Below, in pieces: positions 9,912-21,445 of a DNA stretch of 64,000 nt (position 1 is the stretch's first letter; every line of letters begins with the position of its first letter). The stretch is from Chelydra serpentina. Its lineage: Eukaryota; Chordata; Testudines; Chelydridae. A program made the position numbers and the translations under genes. Location: assembly GCA_037349315.1 (NCBI GenBank), contig JBAIAC010000008.1, positions 120,774,001-120,838,000 on the forward strand, in the 5' to 3' direction. The notes under the pieces are model-generated. The model did not search any database. It saw only the letters and a program-made list of their open reading frames with translations, and was not told where the DNA came from.

Positions 9912-11490
9912 AAGTAGATGTGCAGGTGAATGAGTCCCTGATGGTGTGGCTGATGTGGTTGGGTCCTCTGATGGTGTTGCTAGAGTAGATATGGGGACAG
10001 AGTATGCAATGACGTTTGTTACAGAGATTGTTTCCTGGGTTAGTGTTTCTGTGGTGTGATGTGTAGTTGCTGATGAGTATTTGTTTCAGGTTGGGGGGCT
10101 GTCTGTAAGTGAGGACTGGCCTGCCTCCCAAAGTCTGAGAGAGTGAGGGATCGTTTTTCAGGATAGGTTGTAGATCGTTGATGATGTGCTGGAGAGATTT
10201 TAGCTGGGGGCTATACGTGATGGCCAGTGGTGTTCTGTTATTTTCCTTGTTGGGCCTGTCCTGTTGTAGGTGACTTCTACGTACCCATCTCACTCTGTCA
10301 ATCTGTTTCATCACTTCCCCAGGTGGGTATTGTAGTTTTAAGAATGCTTGATAAAGATCTTGTAGTTGTTTGTCTCTGTCTGAGGGATTGGAGCAAATTC
10401 GATTGTATCTTAGGGCTTGGCTGTAGACAATGGATTGTGTGATGTGTCCTGGATGGAAGCTGGAGGCATGTAGGTAAGTATAGCGGTCAGTAGGTTTCCG
10501 GTATAGGGTGGTGTTTATGTGACCATCACTTATTTGTACTGTAGTGTCCAGGAAGTGGATCTCTTGGGTGGACTGGTCCAGGCTAAGGTTGATGGTGGGG
10601 TGGAAATTGTTGAAATCCAAGTGGAATTCTTCAAGGGCCTCATTCCCATGGGTCCATATGATGAAGATGTCATCAATGTAGCGCAAGTAGAGGAGGCGTG
10701 CTAGGGGACGAGAGCTGAGGAAGCGTTATTCTAAGTCAGCCATAAAAAGGTTGGCATACTGTGGGGCCACGCGGGTACCCATAGCAGTGCCACGCAATTG
10801 AAGGTATAAGTTGTCCCCAAATCTGAAATGGTTGTGGGTGAGGACAAAGTCACAAAGCTCAGCCATCAGGTGTGCCGTGGCCTCATCAGAGATACTGTTC
10901 TTGACAGCTTATAGTCCATCCTCATGTGGAATATTGGTGTAAAGAGCTTCTACGTCCATGGTGGCCAGGATGGTGTTTTCAGGAAGATCACCAATGCATT
11001 GTAGTTTCCCCAGGAAGTCGGTGGTGTCTCAGAGATAGCTAGGAGTGCTGGTAGCATGGGGCCTGAGGAGAGAGTCTACATAGCCAGATAGTCCTGCTGT
11101 AAGCGTGCCGATGCCTGAGATAATGGCATGTCTAGGGTTTCCAGGTTTATGGATTTTGGGTAGCAGATAGAATACCCCTGGTCGGGGCTCTGGGGGTGTG
11201 TCCGTGTAGATTTGTTCCTGGGCTATAGCGGGAGTTTCCTGAGAAGATGGTGTAGTTTCTTTTGGTACTCCTCAGTGGGATCAGAGGATAGTGGTCTGTA
11301 GACTGTGGTGTTGGAGAATTGCCTGGCAGCCTCTTGTTCATAATCCGATCTGTTCATTATGACTACAGCACCTCCTTTGTCAGCCGCTTTGATTATAATG
11401 TCAGAGTTGTTTCTGAGGCTGTGGATGGCATTGCGTTCTGTATGGCCGAGGTTATGGGACAAGTGGTGTAGGTCAATAATATCAGCAAAT
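9907..11490 (-). pseudogene. Penelope-like reverse transcriptase, broken
   Basis: This enzyme would copy the element's RNA into DNA at a nicked target. Reading from 11490 down: an N-terminal block with IIIKAADKGGAVVIMNRSDY, typical for Penelope RTs; after a frameshift near 11230 the words FYLLPKIHKPGNPRH and the downstream SGYVDSLLRPHA; then TMDVEALYTNIPHEDGL, which holds the first catalytic Asp; a stop; RGTAMGTRVAPQYANLFMAD; a stop near 10725; and from 10686 RYIDDIFIIW, whose YIDD box holds the second catalytic Asp pair. A long connector follows, with IHFLDTTVQ and LYRKPTDRYTYLH and a Cys-rich NNLCNKRHCILCPHI stretch before the endonuclease. The catalytic residues are still readable, so decay is moderate. 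The plus-strand ORFs at 10227-10442 and 10519-10704 are shadows. Confidence 0.85.
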
Positions 11491-11495
11491 CAATC

Positions 11496-12450
11496 TTTGT
11501 TTTGGGTACATAAGAAAAACACAGGATTTTTCTATTAATTTGACTTTTTCTTCTGATTTCAACCACATAAAGGACCAAAACAGCATTATTTAATAAGTTG
11601 AACTTTGGTTCCTCCCCACTCCTCCCCCAAGCTCTCATCATACGAACAAGCTGGAAAATTAAAGTGTATTAATGCTTCTTTCTCTTGGCATTGCTTTTAT
11701 TTTAGCTTTGCAGATTTTCAAACTTGACAGAGCATTTAATAAGACATAATAGAAACACTGTGCGTCAGTTCCAAGAACGAGAAAAACACTCAGCTTCAAC
11801 CTGTCTGAAACACAGCAAGCACTTGCAAGAAAGAATCCTAATAGATAGAATTACTTACGCCTTGTCTTTGCTAAAATATTTCTAATATTGTATCAGTTCT
11901 AACTATGATATTGGGCATTCCCATGAATGCCCATAAAGTCAATGATTTTAAAAGCTTATTTAGATTACTATTTTTTAATTATATTTATTTTGATAAAAAC
12001 AATGTTTTACCAAACTGAAATTTTAATCCATTTCTATTTTGGCTGACAAAAAAAGCCTCCAATGCTCTGCCTCATGCAACGAACATGGTAATTTTTGGCC
12101 AACTCCAATGTCCCTCTGGTGTTTACTTTTTTCTGGTGTCTTGACATTTTCTGATGGCTATGACCCCAACAATTCACTTCCTTTTGCTCTTTGCCCAACT
12201 CCCATTCACTATTATATAGTAATTTCACCCTTTGGCAGCTCTCAGATATTTCTGATTTCCCCTTTAGCGGCTTCTATCTTTCACTACTGACCACTAGTTG
12301 CTCATGGCATTTTCCTATCTTCTTTCAACTTCTCTACTGTTATCATTGGTCCCCTCCACAAACACGATAGCTTCCTATTTCTGTTTGAGGTGTTTTCTTC
12401 CCTCTCAAACAAAGTCTTGCTTCTTTTTTTTTTTTTTAAAAGACTGGTTT
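11496..12450. other. Unassigned AT-rich sequence
   Basis: No gene or identified repeat. The ORFs at 11393-11641 and 12034-12298 show no recognisable domain. Confidence 0.5.
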
Positions 12451-12454
12451 TGTG

Positions 12455-12545
12455 TTAAAGCACTAGGACCCAGGATCTGGATTCATTCCCTGCCTCTGCA
12501 ACAGAATTTCTGTGTGATCTTGGGCAAGAGAAGAGGGGACAGATT
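12455..12545 (+). repeat. MIR/CORE-SINE-like fragment
   Basis: GTTAAAGCACTAGGACCCAG, CCCTGCCTCTGCAACAG and TGTGATCTTGGGCAAG follow MIR order (box region, 'CTCTGCCAC', 'GTGACCTTGGGCAAG'). Confidence 0.5.
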
Positions 12546-12674
12546 TTCAGAAGAGCTCAGGGCCAGATGAAGTGTCTCTGGGTTGGGATGAAGACTCTTC
12601 CCTTATCACTGGGAGAGGAGGTCTGGAAGCAACGGAACGTGGAACGACTGAACAACTGGAGATCGGTGTACCAC

Positions 12675-12780
12675 TAAGGGTTGCCAATCCTCCAGGATTG
12701 TCCTGGAGTCTCCAGGAAATAGAGATTATGTCATGTGAAGAAACCTCCAGGAATACACCTAACCAAAACTGGCAACCCTA
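12675..12780. mobile_element. Short hAT-type MITE
   Basis: A 106-bp element with ends TAAGGGTTGCCA and TGGCAACCCTA, and a body rich in CTCCAGGA words. The flanks TGTACCAC (12667-12674) and TGTACCAG (12781-12788) match at 7 of 8 bases, the 8-bp TSD expected for hAT. No coding capacity. Confidence 0.75.
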
Positions 12781-12799
12781 TGTACCAGTGCTGTTGGCA

Positions 12800-13250
12800 C
12801 TGCATTGGTGTTATCAATTTAACATTGGCTCTGTGGTCTGGTCTGATTTCCCTAATGACTCTGAGGATCAAGGGAATAGGCCAGGATAATGTCCTTTGGA
12901 AGTTTCTATATATCTCTTGATGTTTCTGAGGTCCAGGATGGGTCTCAGACTGTTTCCCTTCTTGGATATTAGGAAACATCTGGTGTAAAACTATTTGCTG
13001 GTGTTGCTAAGGAACCTCCTCTACAGAACCCTTTAAAAGAAGGGAGCCTATCACCTGCAACAGGAGTTTATAATGAGAGAAACTGTGAAATTGAGGGGGC
13101 CTTCTGTGATATTGGATCTAGTAACCATCCCTGATGTTATCTAACACCCAGTGATCAAAAGTAATCTCATACCAGATGTTGAAGAGGAAAGAGAGATCAG
13201 AACCAAAATGCAATGAGAGAAATATATGGCTCTGAAGCATCCTGTCAAAA
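12800..13250 (-). pseudogene. Reverse transcriptase remnant, DIRS/LTR type
   Basis: The reverse complement of about 12900-12985 translates as KGNSLRPILDLRNIKRYI, close to the RT block 'KKDGSLRPILDLRxLN' of DIRS and Gypsy-like retroelements. Upstream on that strand, out of frame, are further poorly conserved pieces. No catalytic YxDD box is visible, so only the N-terminal fingers part remains. It could be a DIRS RT related to the element at 2450, but the two do not overlap in sequence. Confidence 0.45.
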
Positions 13251-13469
13251 GTGATGTTTGGGAGCTAGTGGCAAGGACAACATATGGTGAGGGACCCTGC
13301 TTCTATATTGTGTGTTCTATACTTTTTACAGGAGCCAGTTTTAGAAGAGGTTGGAGGTTCATATCGCCTCTCAGGTTGGATACTCTGCTGTTGTTGAGCA
13401 GTGGAAGACTGTCTCTGAAACCAAAAGGTTGTGTAATATGGCTTTCAATTAGTCCTTAGTCCACCCTAT

Positions 13470-14330
13470 GCTTTGCTGCACTTTGGGCTACCTACATTTG
13501 ACATCCTTGCCTGTCAACTGCCCTTCTCTCCAAATCTTCCCATTTCATGTTGATGTTGTTCAGAATTATTCGCTTTCATGTTATTCGCGGTCTTCCTCTT
13601 TTTTCTTCTTGTGTTTTCTGGCTTTCATTCAAGGGTGGTATTTGGTAAGCGTTCTTTTTCCATTCTCAGCACGTCCCAGCCACTGTCTTCTTTTGTAGAT
13701 TATTTGTGAGAGGGTGCCTTGTCCAGTCATTTCTCTGACTTCTTCATTCGTCTTCCTATCTCTATATGTTATTCCCAATATTCTTCTCAGACATTTGTGA
13801 TGAAATACATCCAGCTTTTGTGTACCTTTCTTGATAAGTTGCCTTGTCTCACTGCTATATGTTATGATGGCGATAACAATTGTTTTGTACATGTTCAGTT
13901 TTGTCTTGAGGGAGATGTTTTGAGTCTTCCAAACGCAGTGTTTGCCTTCCCGATTCTTCTTCTTATTTCCTTGGAACTAGTACCATCTTGACTGATGGTA
14001 CTTCCAAGATACGTAAAATTGTCCACCTTCTCCAGTTTCTCTTCTTCAATTTTGATTTCTGTCCCTGTAGTCACCATTAACATGACTTTACATTTCTTTA
14101 CATTGTATCTCAAACCTATCTTCTCCATTACTTCTTTTACCTGGTTTGTCCATTTTTGTAGTCCGTTGGCATCTTCATTGATAAGAGCGATGTCTTCAGC
14201 AAAGTTTAGATCAAATAGCCTTGAATTGTTCAATTTTAGGCCATATGTATCACTGTTGCATTGTTTTAATCCATAGTTGATGATCAGCTTAAACATTAGT
14301 AGCAGATACAAATTGGTAGGGGAATCTCTA
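13470..14330 (-). pseudogene. Non-LTR retrotransposon RT, C-terminal half, RTE-like
   Basis: Two adjoining minus-strand reading frames form one RT C-terminal half. The first (to 13895) has LFDLNFAEDIALINED, the position of the catalytic FADD box with one Asp changed to Glu, then GLRYNVKKCKVMLM, KLEKVDNFTYLGSTISQDGT and EIRRRIGKANTAFGRL. The second (13892-13629), one frame away, continues with IITYSSETRQLIKK, LDVFHHKCLRRILGI, RDRKTNEEVREMTGQ and KRRQWLGRAE. The FTYLGS - SSET - CLRRILGI - TN-EV order is the usual C-terminal signature of RTE-type LINE proteins; other LINE clades share parts of it. The frameshift near 13900 and the changed Asp show that it is dead. The plus-strand ORFs here are shadows. 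Confidence 0.7.
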
Positions 14331-14331
14331 T

Positions 14332-14619
14332 GGGCTTGACTAGATGGGATGTTATTACATGACAAGCCAGCGTGCGAATCTGCAACACACTGGTTTGCTG
14401 TGCAGTAACATCCCATGTGGACACTGCTACAGTGCACTACAAGTTTCAAAGTGCCCGTTGATGAACTACCATTTCAAACAGCAATATGTCAAAGCGGCAA
14501 TCTGGAACTTTCACTGCTCTGTAGCAGCATCCACACAGGACGTTAATTCACTGCAAGCTAGTTCACTATAGATCCACACCCTGACTTGCCAAACAGTTAC
14601 ATCCCGTGTAGACAAGTCC
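14332..14619. mobile_element. MITE with GGGCTTG ends
   Basis: Left end GGGCTTGACTAGATGGGATG; right end, reverse-complemented, AGGACTTGTCTACACGGGAT. The inverted ends run about 25 bp with mismatches. Interior has weak inverted symmetry around CATCC words. The flanking bases (CTAT on the left, TTA on the right) do not give a clear TSD, so PIF/Harbinger is only probable. Confidence 0.55.
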
Positions 14620-15745
14620 TTAGTCTTGATCTTTTCCAGCATCATCTGCCTTATCTCTAAAGAGGTCAGAGCCCTCAAAAGTTAGGCCCTTAATTGGCTT
14701 CTGACTCAGTTTGAAGCCAGGCATGATGTTTGAAGACAGAGTATCTTCTCGAAGCTATACCAGTGACCATCTCTCTCACCATTGAATCTGAGATGTCATA
14801 TATTAACATCGGTGCCAAAGACAATATCACTGTGTCAGGTTTGACAGTATGTCAGAGAGATTATGGACTCCCAAATTCAGGGCTGCATAAATGACTGAAG
14901 AAGGCGTTGCATAATATCTTTCAATTTCCAATGGAGTCTTTGGTTAAGGAAGCTAAATGGGCTCTCCAGATTGGGCTGGTGGAACTTTCATGGCCAGTTC
15001 TGAGGGGATCCAGTGTTCCTCTGTTATATTTTGGTTTGAAGCCAGAGGTGAATATCACTGCATAGAGTCAAGCAACAGAGGCAACGCTAATAGCTTCAAC
15101 AGAGGGGCAGTGTTCTCTGATAAGAGGAGAAATCGACTGTGTCAGAGGTATTAGCACTGGTCAGGTATCTATATAATTAAGCAACAAGACTGACTTGAGG
15201 ATTGAGTGCCAGAGGTGACACTGAAACCAGTAAGGAGTCCCCAAAAGAAACATGTGCCAGTGGCAGAAATGCAGAGTGATGCTTCCTCTTCTTCTCCTCC
15301 TTGGACTTTCTGGAACACGTACTCTTCTTTTGCACAAGAGCAGCAACAGGCAGAGATCTGGGAAATCTGCCTTTTGGTTATGGTGTCGACTTTAAAGGTG
15401 CCAAAGGAGGCTGCAGTCAGTGTTGATAGAGATTGCAGTACTGCTGCAGACTGTCTAGATGAAGCTTGCAGTGCTGGACTATGCCAGGTGGGAAGCTTAG
15501 CTGCTAATGCTATTTTGCTTTGGAGAGGTGAATCTCAGGCCTGATATCGAGCCTAGTGGATAGAAGAGGAGTGCACTCCCTCATGTAGTCTGAACTGATG
15601 ATGTCATCCTAGCACAAGTGTGCTACTGCACGGTCTCCCCAGTGAACCTGGCTTTTCTATACAGTTCCACAGCTCAATGCCAGAGGAATGAATTCTATTA
15701 GTGGGAATGCACAGAGGCCCTTGAAGAATAAACTTAATTTCTTAA
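14620..15745. other. Decayed repeat-like sequence, unclassified
   Basis: GC-balanced sequence unlike the AT-rich surroundings, with no intact reading frame that I can assign. Style and words (AAGGAGTCCCCAAAAG, the GGAGTGCACTCC region near 15570) suggest an old retroelement, and it resembles 23871-25814 in composition. The 112-aa ORF at 15206-15544 shows no domain. Confidence 0.35.
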
Positions 15746-16834
15746 CTTTCCCTCATAATTAAAATATTGAAGAGCCTTTATCATTCTTGTTGCTGATTTC
15801 CATAATATATCCTTTTTACTGCATCAACATCCTTTCTACAAGAGTGTGCACAATACTCTTCTGCACAGCAAGATAGTGAATAGTACAAATAGTAGAAATA
15901 GTTAATAATAGAAACATCACCCCAAACTCAATCTCAGCCCGGCATTTTGGGTTTGATTAAATGTTAATTACAAGTAGACAAAAAATCAATAAGAACTGTT
16001 AAGGGCACTTTTCAAAACTGTTTACTGTCTTTTTAAAAATTTGGTCTAAAGTTTTTCATTGTTCAAACATTTCTAAATAGGTGTAAAAATAATTTTTTAA
16101 ACACAACTTTTGGTTCAAAAATGTCAGGTCTTCCTTTTCATTGAAAATATTTTTTTTGACAAAAATAATTGAAAACGTAGGAAATTTCAACCAGTTTTAT
16201 TCATTATGCAAGTGTTCCATTTCAATTCTGTCTTGTTTTCATAACACTGTACTTTCATTGATTTTTAAGACCAGAAAGGGTCATTATGATCATCACAGGC
16301 CATATATTTCATCGATAATTCACTTCTTGGTTCTAGAAAGGACACGAAAACAGAACTGATAGAATACCATGAGAAAGGCAATTCAGTTTCGCTCGCAATA
16401 TTCCCAGCATCACCAGAAGCAGACAGCACCAAAAATCTCATCAGAGAGCCTGTTCTCAGAAGACTACCAATCTAATTTTGCCGACTCAACAGATTGAGTT
16501 AAATAGCCAAACTGTTTTATACTTTTCTGAACAGACCGTTTGAACCATGAAGAAAGGGCAGTAGGGTTTGATTAAAAATATGGGAAGTGGGGGAAGGAGG
16601 ACAGAGATATCACAAATAGTATGTGCCATTTAATAAAGTTAGAGACAGTTAAGTGTTTGTGTTTTTATTTTTTAGGTAGAAATTTTAAAATGCTGGATTT
16701 TATAATGGATTATAATTTTACCAACTGAAATTGCCTTTAAGTAGACTTGGCAATCAATACTGCCATTTATAGTCCATAATAAATGCTTTGGTTGCAGCGT
16801 AGCACAAAGGAGGTAGTCAATTACCTGGAAACAT
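15746..16834. other. AT-rich sequence
   Basis: No gene or identified repeat. Confidence 0.5.
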
Positions 16835-16992
16835 GCTTTCAGTTTCGGTAATGGGAGGTAATTTTTAACATTTTAAGGAAAAGACTGCATTGTTTAGACT
16901 GAAGACGAGAATTTTGCCTTGTCTTCGGTCTAAACAATGCAATAGTTTCTTTAAAATGTTAAAAATTACCTTCCATTATTTAAATTGAAAGC
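16835..16992. repeat. Long hairpin, 72-nt arms
   Basis: The left arm 16835-16906 (starts GCTTTCAGTTT, ends GACTGAAGAC) and right arm 16921-16992 (starts GTCTTCGGTC, ends AAATTGAAAGC) are inverted copies matching at about 62 of 72 positions by my count, with a 14-nt loop. The central runs GGTAATTTTTAACATTTTAA and GCATTGTTTAGAC are perfect. It could be a palindromic MITE or a transcribed fold-back (miRNA-like). I see no obvious TSD. Confidence 0.8.
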
Positions 16993-19590
16993 ATTTTTCT
17001 GAGGTTTTGGCTAGGCAGGGTTATCGCCAAGGGGTCGGATATTTCAGTGATTTATTTCACTTGAAGTTGAAATAACACTGGTTGCTGTTTCTTTATTTTT
17101 AGAGATTTAGGGGGGGGAAATCTAACTTTTTAAAGTTTGGTGTCCCACCACTCATATCTTTTTGATTCTAGCTCTCCTGAGGCTTAAACCAAACTTCCTG
17201 CTTTCTATAGAGGTCTTATTGGGAACTGTCCTTACCCCTCTTTTTTTTTTTTTTTTACTCTTAACATACTTTTTCTTGGTGATCTCATGCTCTCCTGTAA
17301 CTTTAATTTCCATCTCTATGCTGGTAACTCACAAATCTCTCTGTCCACGCCTGACCTGTCTCCCTCCTCTCATCCTGTCTCTCTGACATCTCTTCCTGGA
17401 TGGTTTGATGTCAATTCAAACCTGTTACAGCTCAAGCTTAATTCACCCCTCAAACTCTCTTTCCTACCCACATTTTCAGTTATTGCTAAACATACCGCCA
17501 TCTTCCCTATCTGTTACTGACTGTCAAAAAATGACAACTAGTTCTACAGACAGTTTATAAAAACAGAGGGTTGGGATTTTTTTAAACAAAACTTTTCACT
17601 TACAATTTTCAAGTTTACTTTTTCACTGAAAATCATATTTTAGAAAAAATAATTGGAAATGTTAACCAATTTTTATGAAGGCTCTCTCTAAATCATCCCT
17701 TACCCCATGCTCCAGGCTGCATCCAAATCCAAATCTGATTTTTCTGCCATGGCATTTCTAGGATCCATCCTCCTCTTTCAGTCCCTACTGCTAATACTCT
17801 AGATTCTCCTAGTCTCCAGTACTGTACCCTCCTTCTCACTGGTCTCCCCAATACCCACATTCCCACCCTGCCAAAATCTACATGCAAAATGCAGTTGCTA
17901 AGATGTTCTTATTGGAAATACAACCACATGGAGTCAGATGAGAAAAAGAGGTCTGGATTGAGATGCCTGGGGAAGCCAGCAGCAATGGTACAAATCTGGG
18001 GCCAGATTTGGTGCTGCATCTCTCAGGAGGCAAAGATGGCTTTATCTTTGTACCTCCTGAATTCCAGGCTCTTTTGGGTACCAGCATGACCCCCAATGAA
18101 AATTAGAGCCTTCAGTTTATAGAAGCTTTATCCAGCTTCTTATGAGCTGCTCCAAAACCCAGAATTGCTGTGGAGCACCATGATCTGGCTACTCCTTGTC
18201 TAGTCTCCTCATACCTTTAGCCCCACCCCAATGCTCAGGACCATGCAGGAGGATAGTGTAGGGATGCTATTACACTCTCTGCTGGTGGTAGTCTCCTGAG
18301 GGACTTTGTAGCCTTCTTATGCAGCCCAAGTGTTGTAAAGGGGCCACAGCAGGGGCTATAATCTGACTCCTGGTCTTTAAAATTTGATTCTGCAGTGGGA
18401 TCTGCTAGTGAGTGGACTCTGCAGAGGGGTAGGGATCTGTGCTATTTTGCAGGAATGGAACCTTTGGCATACACTAAATGTTAATGCCATCCAAACAATT
18501 TCATCAGAGGAATTTCCAAAGCAAGATCACAATTTAACATGTAAATCAACACCTCCACATTATTTTAAACTCCGGACTTGGTAAGGAGCTGCAATAAAGA
18601 GAGTGAAGAGGTGCTTATTGTTAATATAATTGGAGGAGCCCTGCAACAAATGAAATTTTGAGACTAGCAAACTACTGTTAAAGTTAGTGCAAGTTATTTT
18701 GGAAAGACGTTAGGTAAGAGTTTAGTAATTTAGGACTAGGAGGGGTTTCTCACAATAACTAGGAACAGTGATTAAGGTCAATAGTTCAGAAAACCAATAA
18801 TCTTTTCAGAAATATTAAGTGATTTCTGCAGTAACTTATTACTCATAATTTGACTGTGCTGGTCTGATCACCAGTCAAAATTCAAACATAACAAATCTCC
18901 TAGTGCTGTAACCATCAGCTCATAGCACATTAAGTAACATTGGAAATTAATCATGAAAATTATTTGGTGCTTGAACTGGCAACCAATTTTACCACCTGTA
19001 GATATGGTGTGTGTGTTTTATTTCAGGTTACCGGCTATTCCCATACAATATACTTCATGTTTATTGTTAATAACGTTAGTTCATGGCTTTTTTCATTCTG
19101 CTTCAAATTGTAGCTTCTGCTCAAGAAACTGCAGAGATGATTTGTACAGTAATTTTTGCATTATAATCACTTTGCAATTGACATGCGATCTGAATAATTT
19201 TTATAAATAAAGGCCCAACAGTTAAGATTGATTTAGACATGATATAATCAAGCCACTCGAGGAAAATTATAATACTCTAGTATTCCTTTTCAAAGTTTAC
19301 ACTAGAGGATTATGGCAACAATTGCCCACTGTGCTAACATGGGTGCAACTCCAATAGTGGCTGTGAGAGTGTAGAGGAAGCTCTTAAAGTCTGTCGCATT
19401 TTTAACACCTTGTTTTTCAGACCTGCTCTGAGGAGGGTTAGACAACTTAGTGGTAAACATACTGGCAAGCTGTGGGAGCTTTATAGTATTAATGGCCTGG
19501 TTAAGAGTTTACCTGACACTTCTTATATAAGCAAAACTGGGTAAGTTATGGATGGAGCGCTCATCGTTCAGTTTTCACTCTCAATTTATG
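16993..19590. other. Mostly AT-rich sequence without recognised features
   Basis: No gene. T16-17 runs near 17230-17247. The ORFs at 17162-17520 and 17693-18096 have no recognisable domain. Confidence 0.5.
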
Positions 19591-19594
19591 TATT

Positions 19595-19880
19595 ATTATT
19601 GTTATTTTTAATTATTTCTGGATGGTAGTGCCTAGAGACCCCCAACTGAAATCACTGCTCGATCCTGCTAGGAGCATATGAACAGCTCCTGGCCCAAAGA
19701 CTAAATTTTGTCTAAACAGAGAAGAGACCGACAGAGGATAGAAAGGGAAAATGAGGCACAGAGAGGTGAAGTGACTTGCCCTAGGTCACACAGCAGGTTA
19801 GTAGCACCCCAGGAGTAGAACCCAGGTGTCCTGAATTTGAGTCCATTGCCTAACCAAGTGAACCATTCTGCCTGGCCCTT
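19595..19880 (-). repeat. MIR/CORE-SINE-like copy
   Basis: From left to right: GGTAGTGCCTAGAGACCCCC (tail side), GCTAGGAGCATATGAACAGC, GAGGCACAGAGAGGTGAAGT, GACTTGCCCTAGGTCACACA, then GAACCCAGGTGTCCTGA, the reverse complement of a tRNA box-B region. This is the whole element reversed and is the clearest copy of this old family here. Confidence 0.6.
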
Positions 19881-20324
19881 ATTTCAGCAGGTTTTGATTG
19901 AGAATCTGACGGTTTAAAATATTTTTGGTATTTTAATAATACATTTAAGTTTCTGATCACAGGAAGGAAACTGGGTGACATCCCAGACCGATTTCAGATC
20001 AGCCCATGGCATTATGTGGTGTCTCAATCCCAGAACACTTTCACCTTTAGGTGAGTGAAACAGCTACTCCCAGTGTGTGAGAGATCCAAAATAACTGACA
20101 TGCAATGACCTAAAATACTCAAGAAGCCCCATGGTATGTTTTGCCAAAGATGGTACGTTTTAGCCAAGGAGTTACAGATGTACAGTACACTGTACTCTTT
20201 GGTATAAAGGTCAGGGAAGTCCCAGTGTGCAAAGGAGGATGAATGCTGCCCACAAAGTTGGGCAAGAAAACAATACTGAGTTCCACCTTCCACAGGATGA
20301 CAATGGATTCCACAGTGGATTTTT

Positions 20325-20540
20325 GGGTTCTGGGTTATTTTGTATTAATAATATTATATAGCACTTTCATCTATGCATCTCAAGTACTTTACAAAGGGAG
20401 GCTAAGTATCAATATCCCCATTTCTGAGACGGGGAATCTGAGGCTTAGAGAGATGAAGTAACTTGCCTCAAGTGACACAGCATACTGGTGGCAAAACCAA
20501 AAACAGTACCCAAGTCATCTTTTCAAGCCCAATGCCATAT
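20325..20540 (-). repeat. MIR/CORE-SINE-like copy
   Basis: Contains TATATAGCACTTTCATCTAT, CTCAAGTACTTTACAAAGGG, CCCATTTCTGAGACGGGGAA and GAAGTAACTTGCCTCAAGTG, the reverse of the MIR order. Diverged. Confidence 0.5.
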
Positions 20541-21299
20541 CCATGGGAGCACACTTCCTCCATATATAGTAAATAAAATATGAATACAGAAAATAGCAGG
20601 CATTCCAGTACTAAGTGATTGTGAATATTTGTCTGATTCTTACATTACACACGGTGTATGTACTACTGCATGCTTCTTAGGTGACAATATGCAGTACAAC
20701 TTTTTAATTACAGTGAGTTTTATATACTAGCAACATATCTTAATTGCACTTCATTGCGAAGTATGTTGTTTTGTTTAAAATACCTAATTAAAAAGAACAC
20801 TGTACTTAGAATACAAGGTTGAAATTTTTACTAAAATACCGACCTTCAACACGCTCCTTATTGACTTGAAGTTCATGCAATCATTTTATGCTACTTTTGT
20901 ATAAAACAGTTGAATCTGTATTGCACTGAAGAGACAGTCAAGAAGTAAATTGTTCAATATCAATAACCAAACTTCACTAAGTGCTACACACACATTGAAC
21001 TCCTTCTGAATCTTGATGAGGCTTAAAAATAATACTATAGAATCAAATGTCAATTTCTTTTGTTTCTTGTCCTCAACCTGAGATCGTCCCGTTTAATTGT
21101 ATGTTATATCTAAGTCCCTGATCCTGAAAAAACGTACACGGGTTTAATTTTAATCATGTCCTATTTAATCAGTCCTATTTACTACAATGAGGCTATTCAC
21201 TTGAGCTAAGTTAATCATGGATGAAAATGTTAGCAGGATTTGGGCCTAATTTTCTAGCATATAACTTTATTCAAAAACTATTGCTGCTATATTTAGAAT
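20541..21299. other. AT-rich sequence
   Basis: No gene or identified repeat. Confidence 0.5.
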
Positions 21300-21445
21300 A
21301 TCAATAATAATAAGTTAGAGTTTGCACTTATATAGCACCTTTCATCTCAGGATCTCAAAGAGCTTTGAAAAGGAGTCACTATTACTATTCTTATTTTACA
21401 AATAAAACACGCAGATTGAATAGATTACTGTTTCAAATCAATCAC
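21300..21445 (-). repeat. MIR/CORE-SINE-like fragment
   Basis: GCACTTATATAGCACCTTTC, ATCTCAAAGAGCTTTG and TATTCTTATTTTACAAATAA fit the reversed 3' half of the family seen at 20325 and 33515. Confidence 0.45.

Larger units (their letters stand above)
9026..11495 (-). mobile_element. Penelope-like retroelement, 5'-truncated and inactivated
   Basis: On the minus strand the element reads reverse transcriptase, then GIY-YIG endonuclease, then a 3' pLTR ending near 9026. The RT N-terminal region starts about 11490 and the 5' pLTR is absent. The pLTR contains a hammerhead-ribozyme-like motif at about 9404-9446 and is interrupted by a MITE at 9098-9388. RT plus C-terminal GIY-YIG is diagnostic of Penelope-like elements. 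The copy is dead: frameshifts near 11230 and 9890, and in-frame stops near 10908 and 10725. Confidence 0.88.

Noticed and set aside
9739..10704. Plus-strand ORFs over the Penelope element
   Set aside because: They are antisense shadows of the RT and GIY-YIG frames, which carry the conserved motifs.
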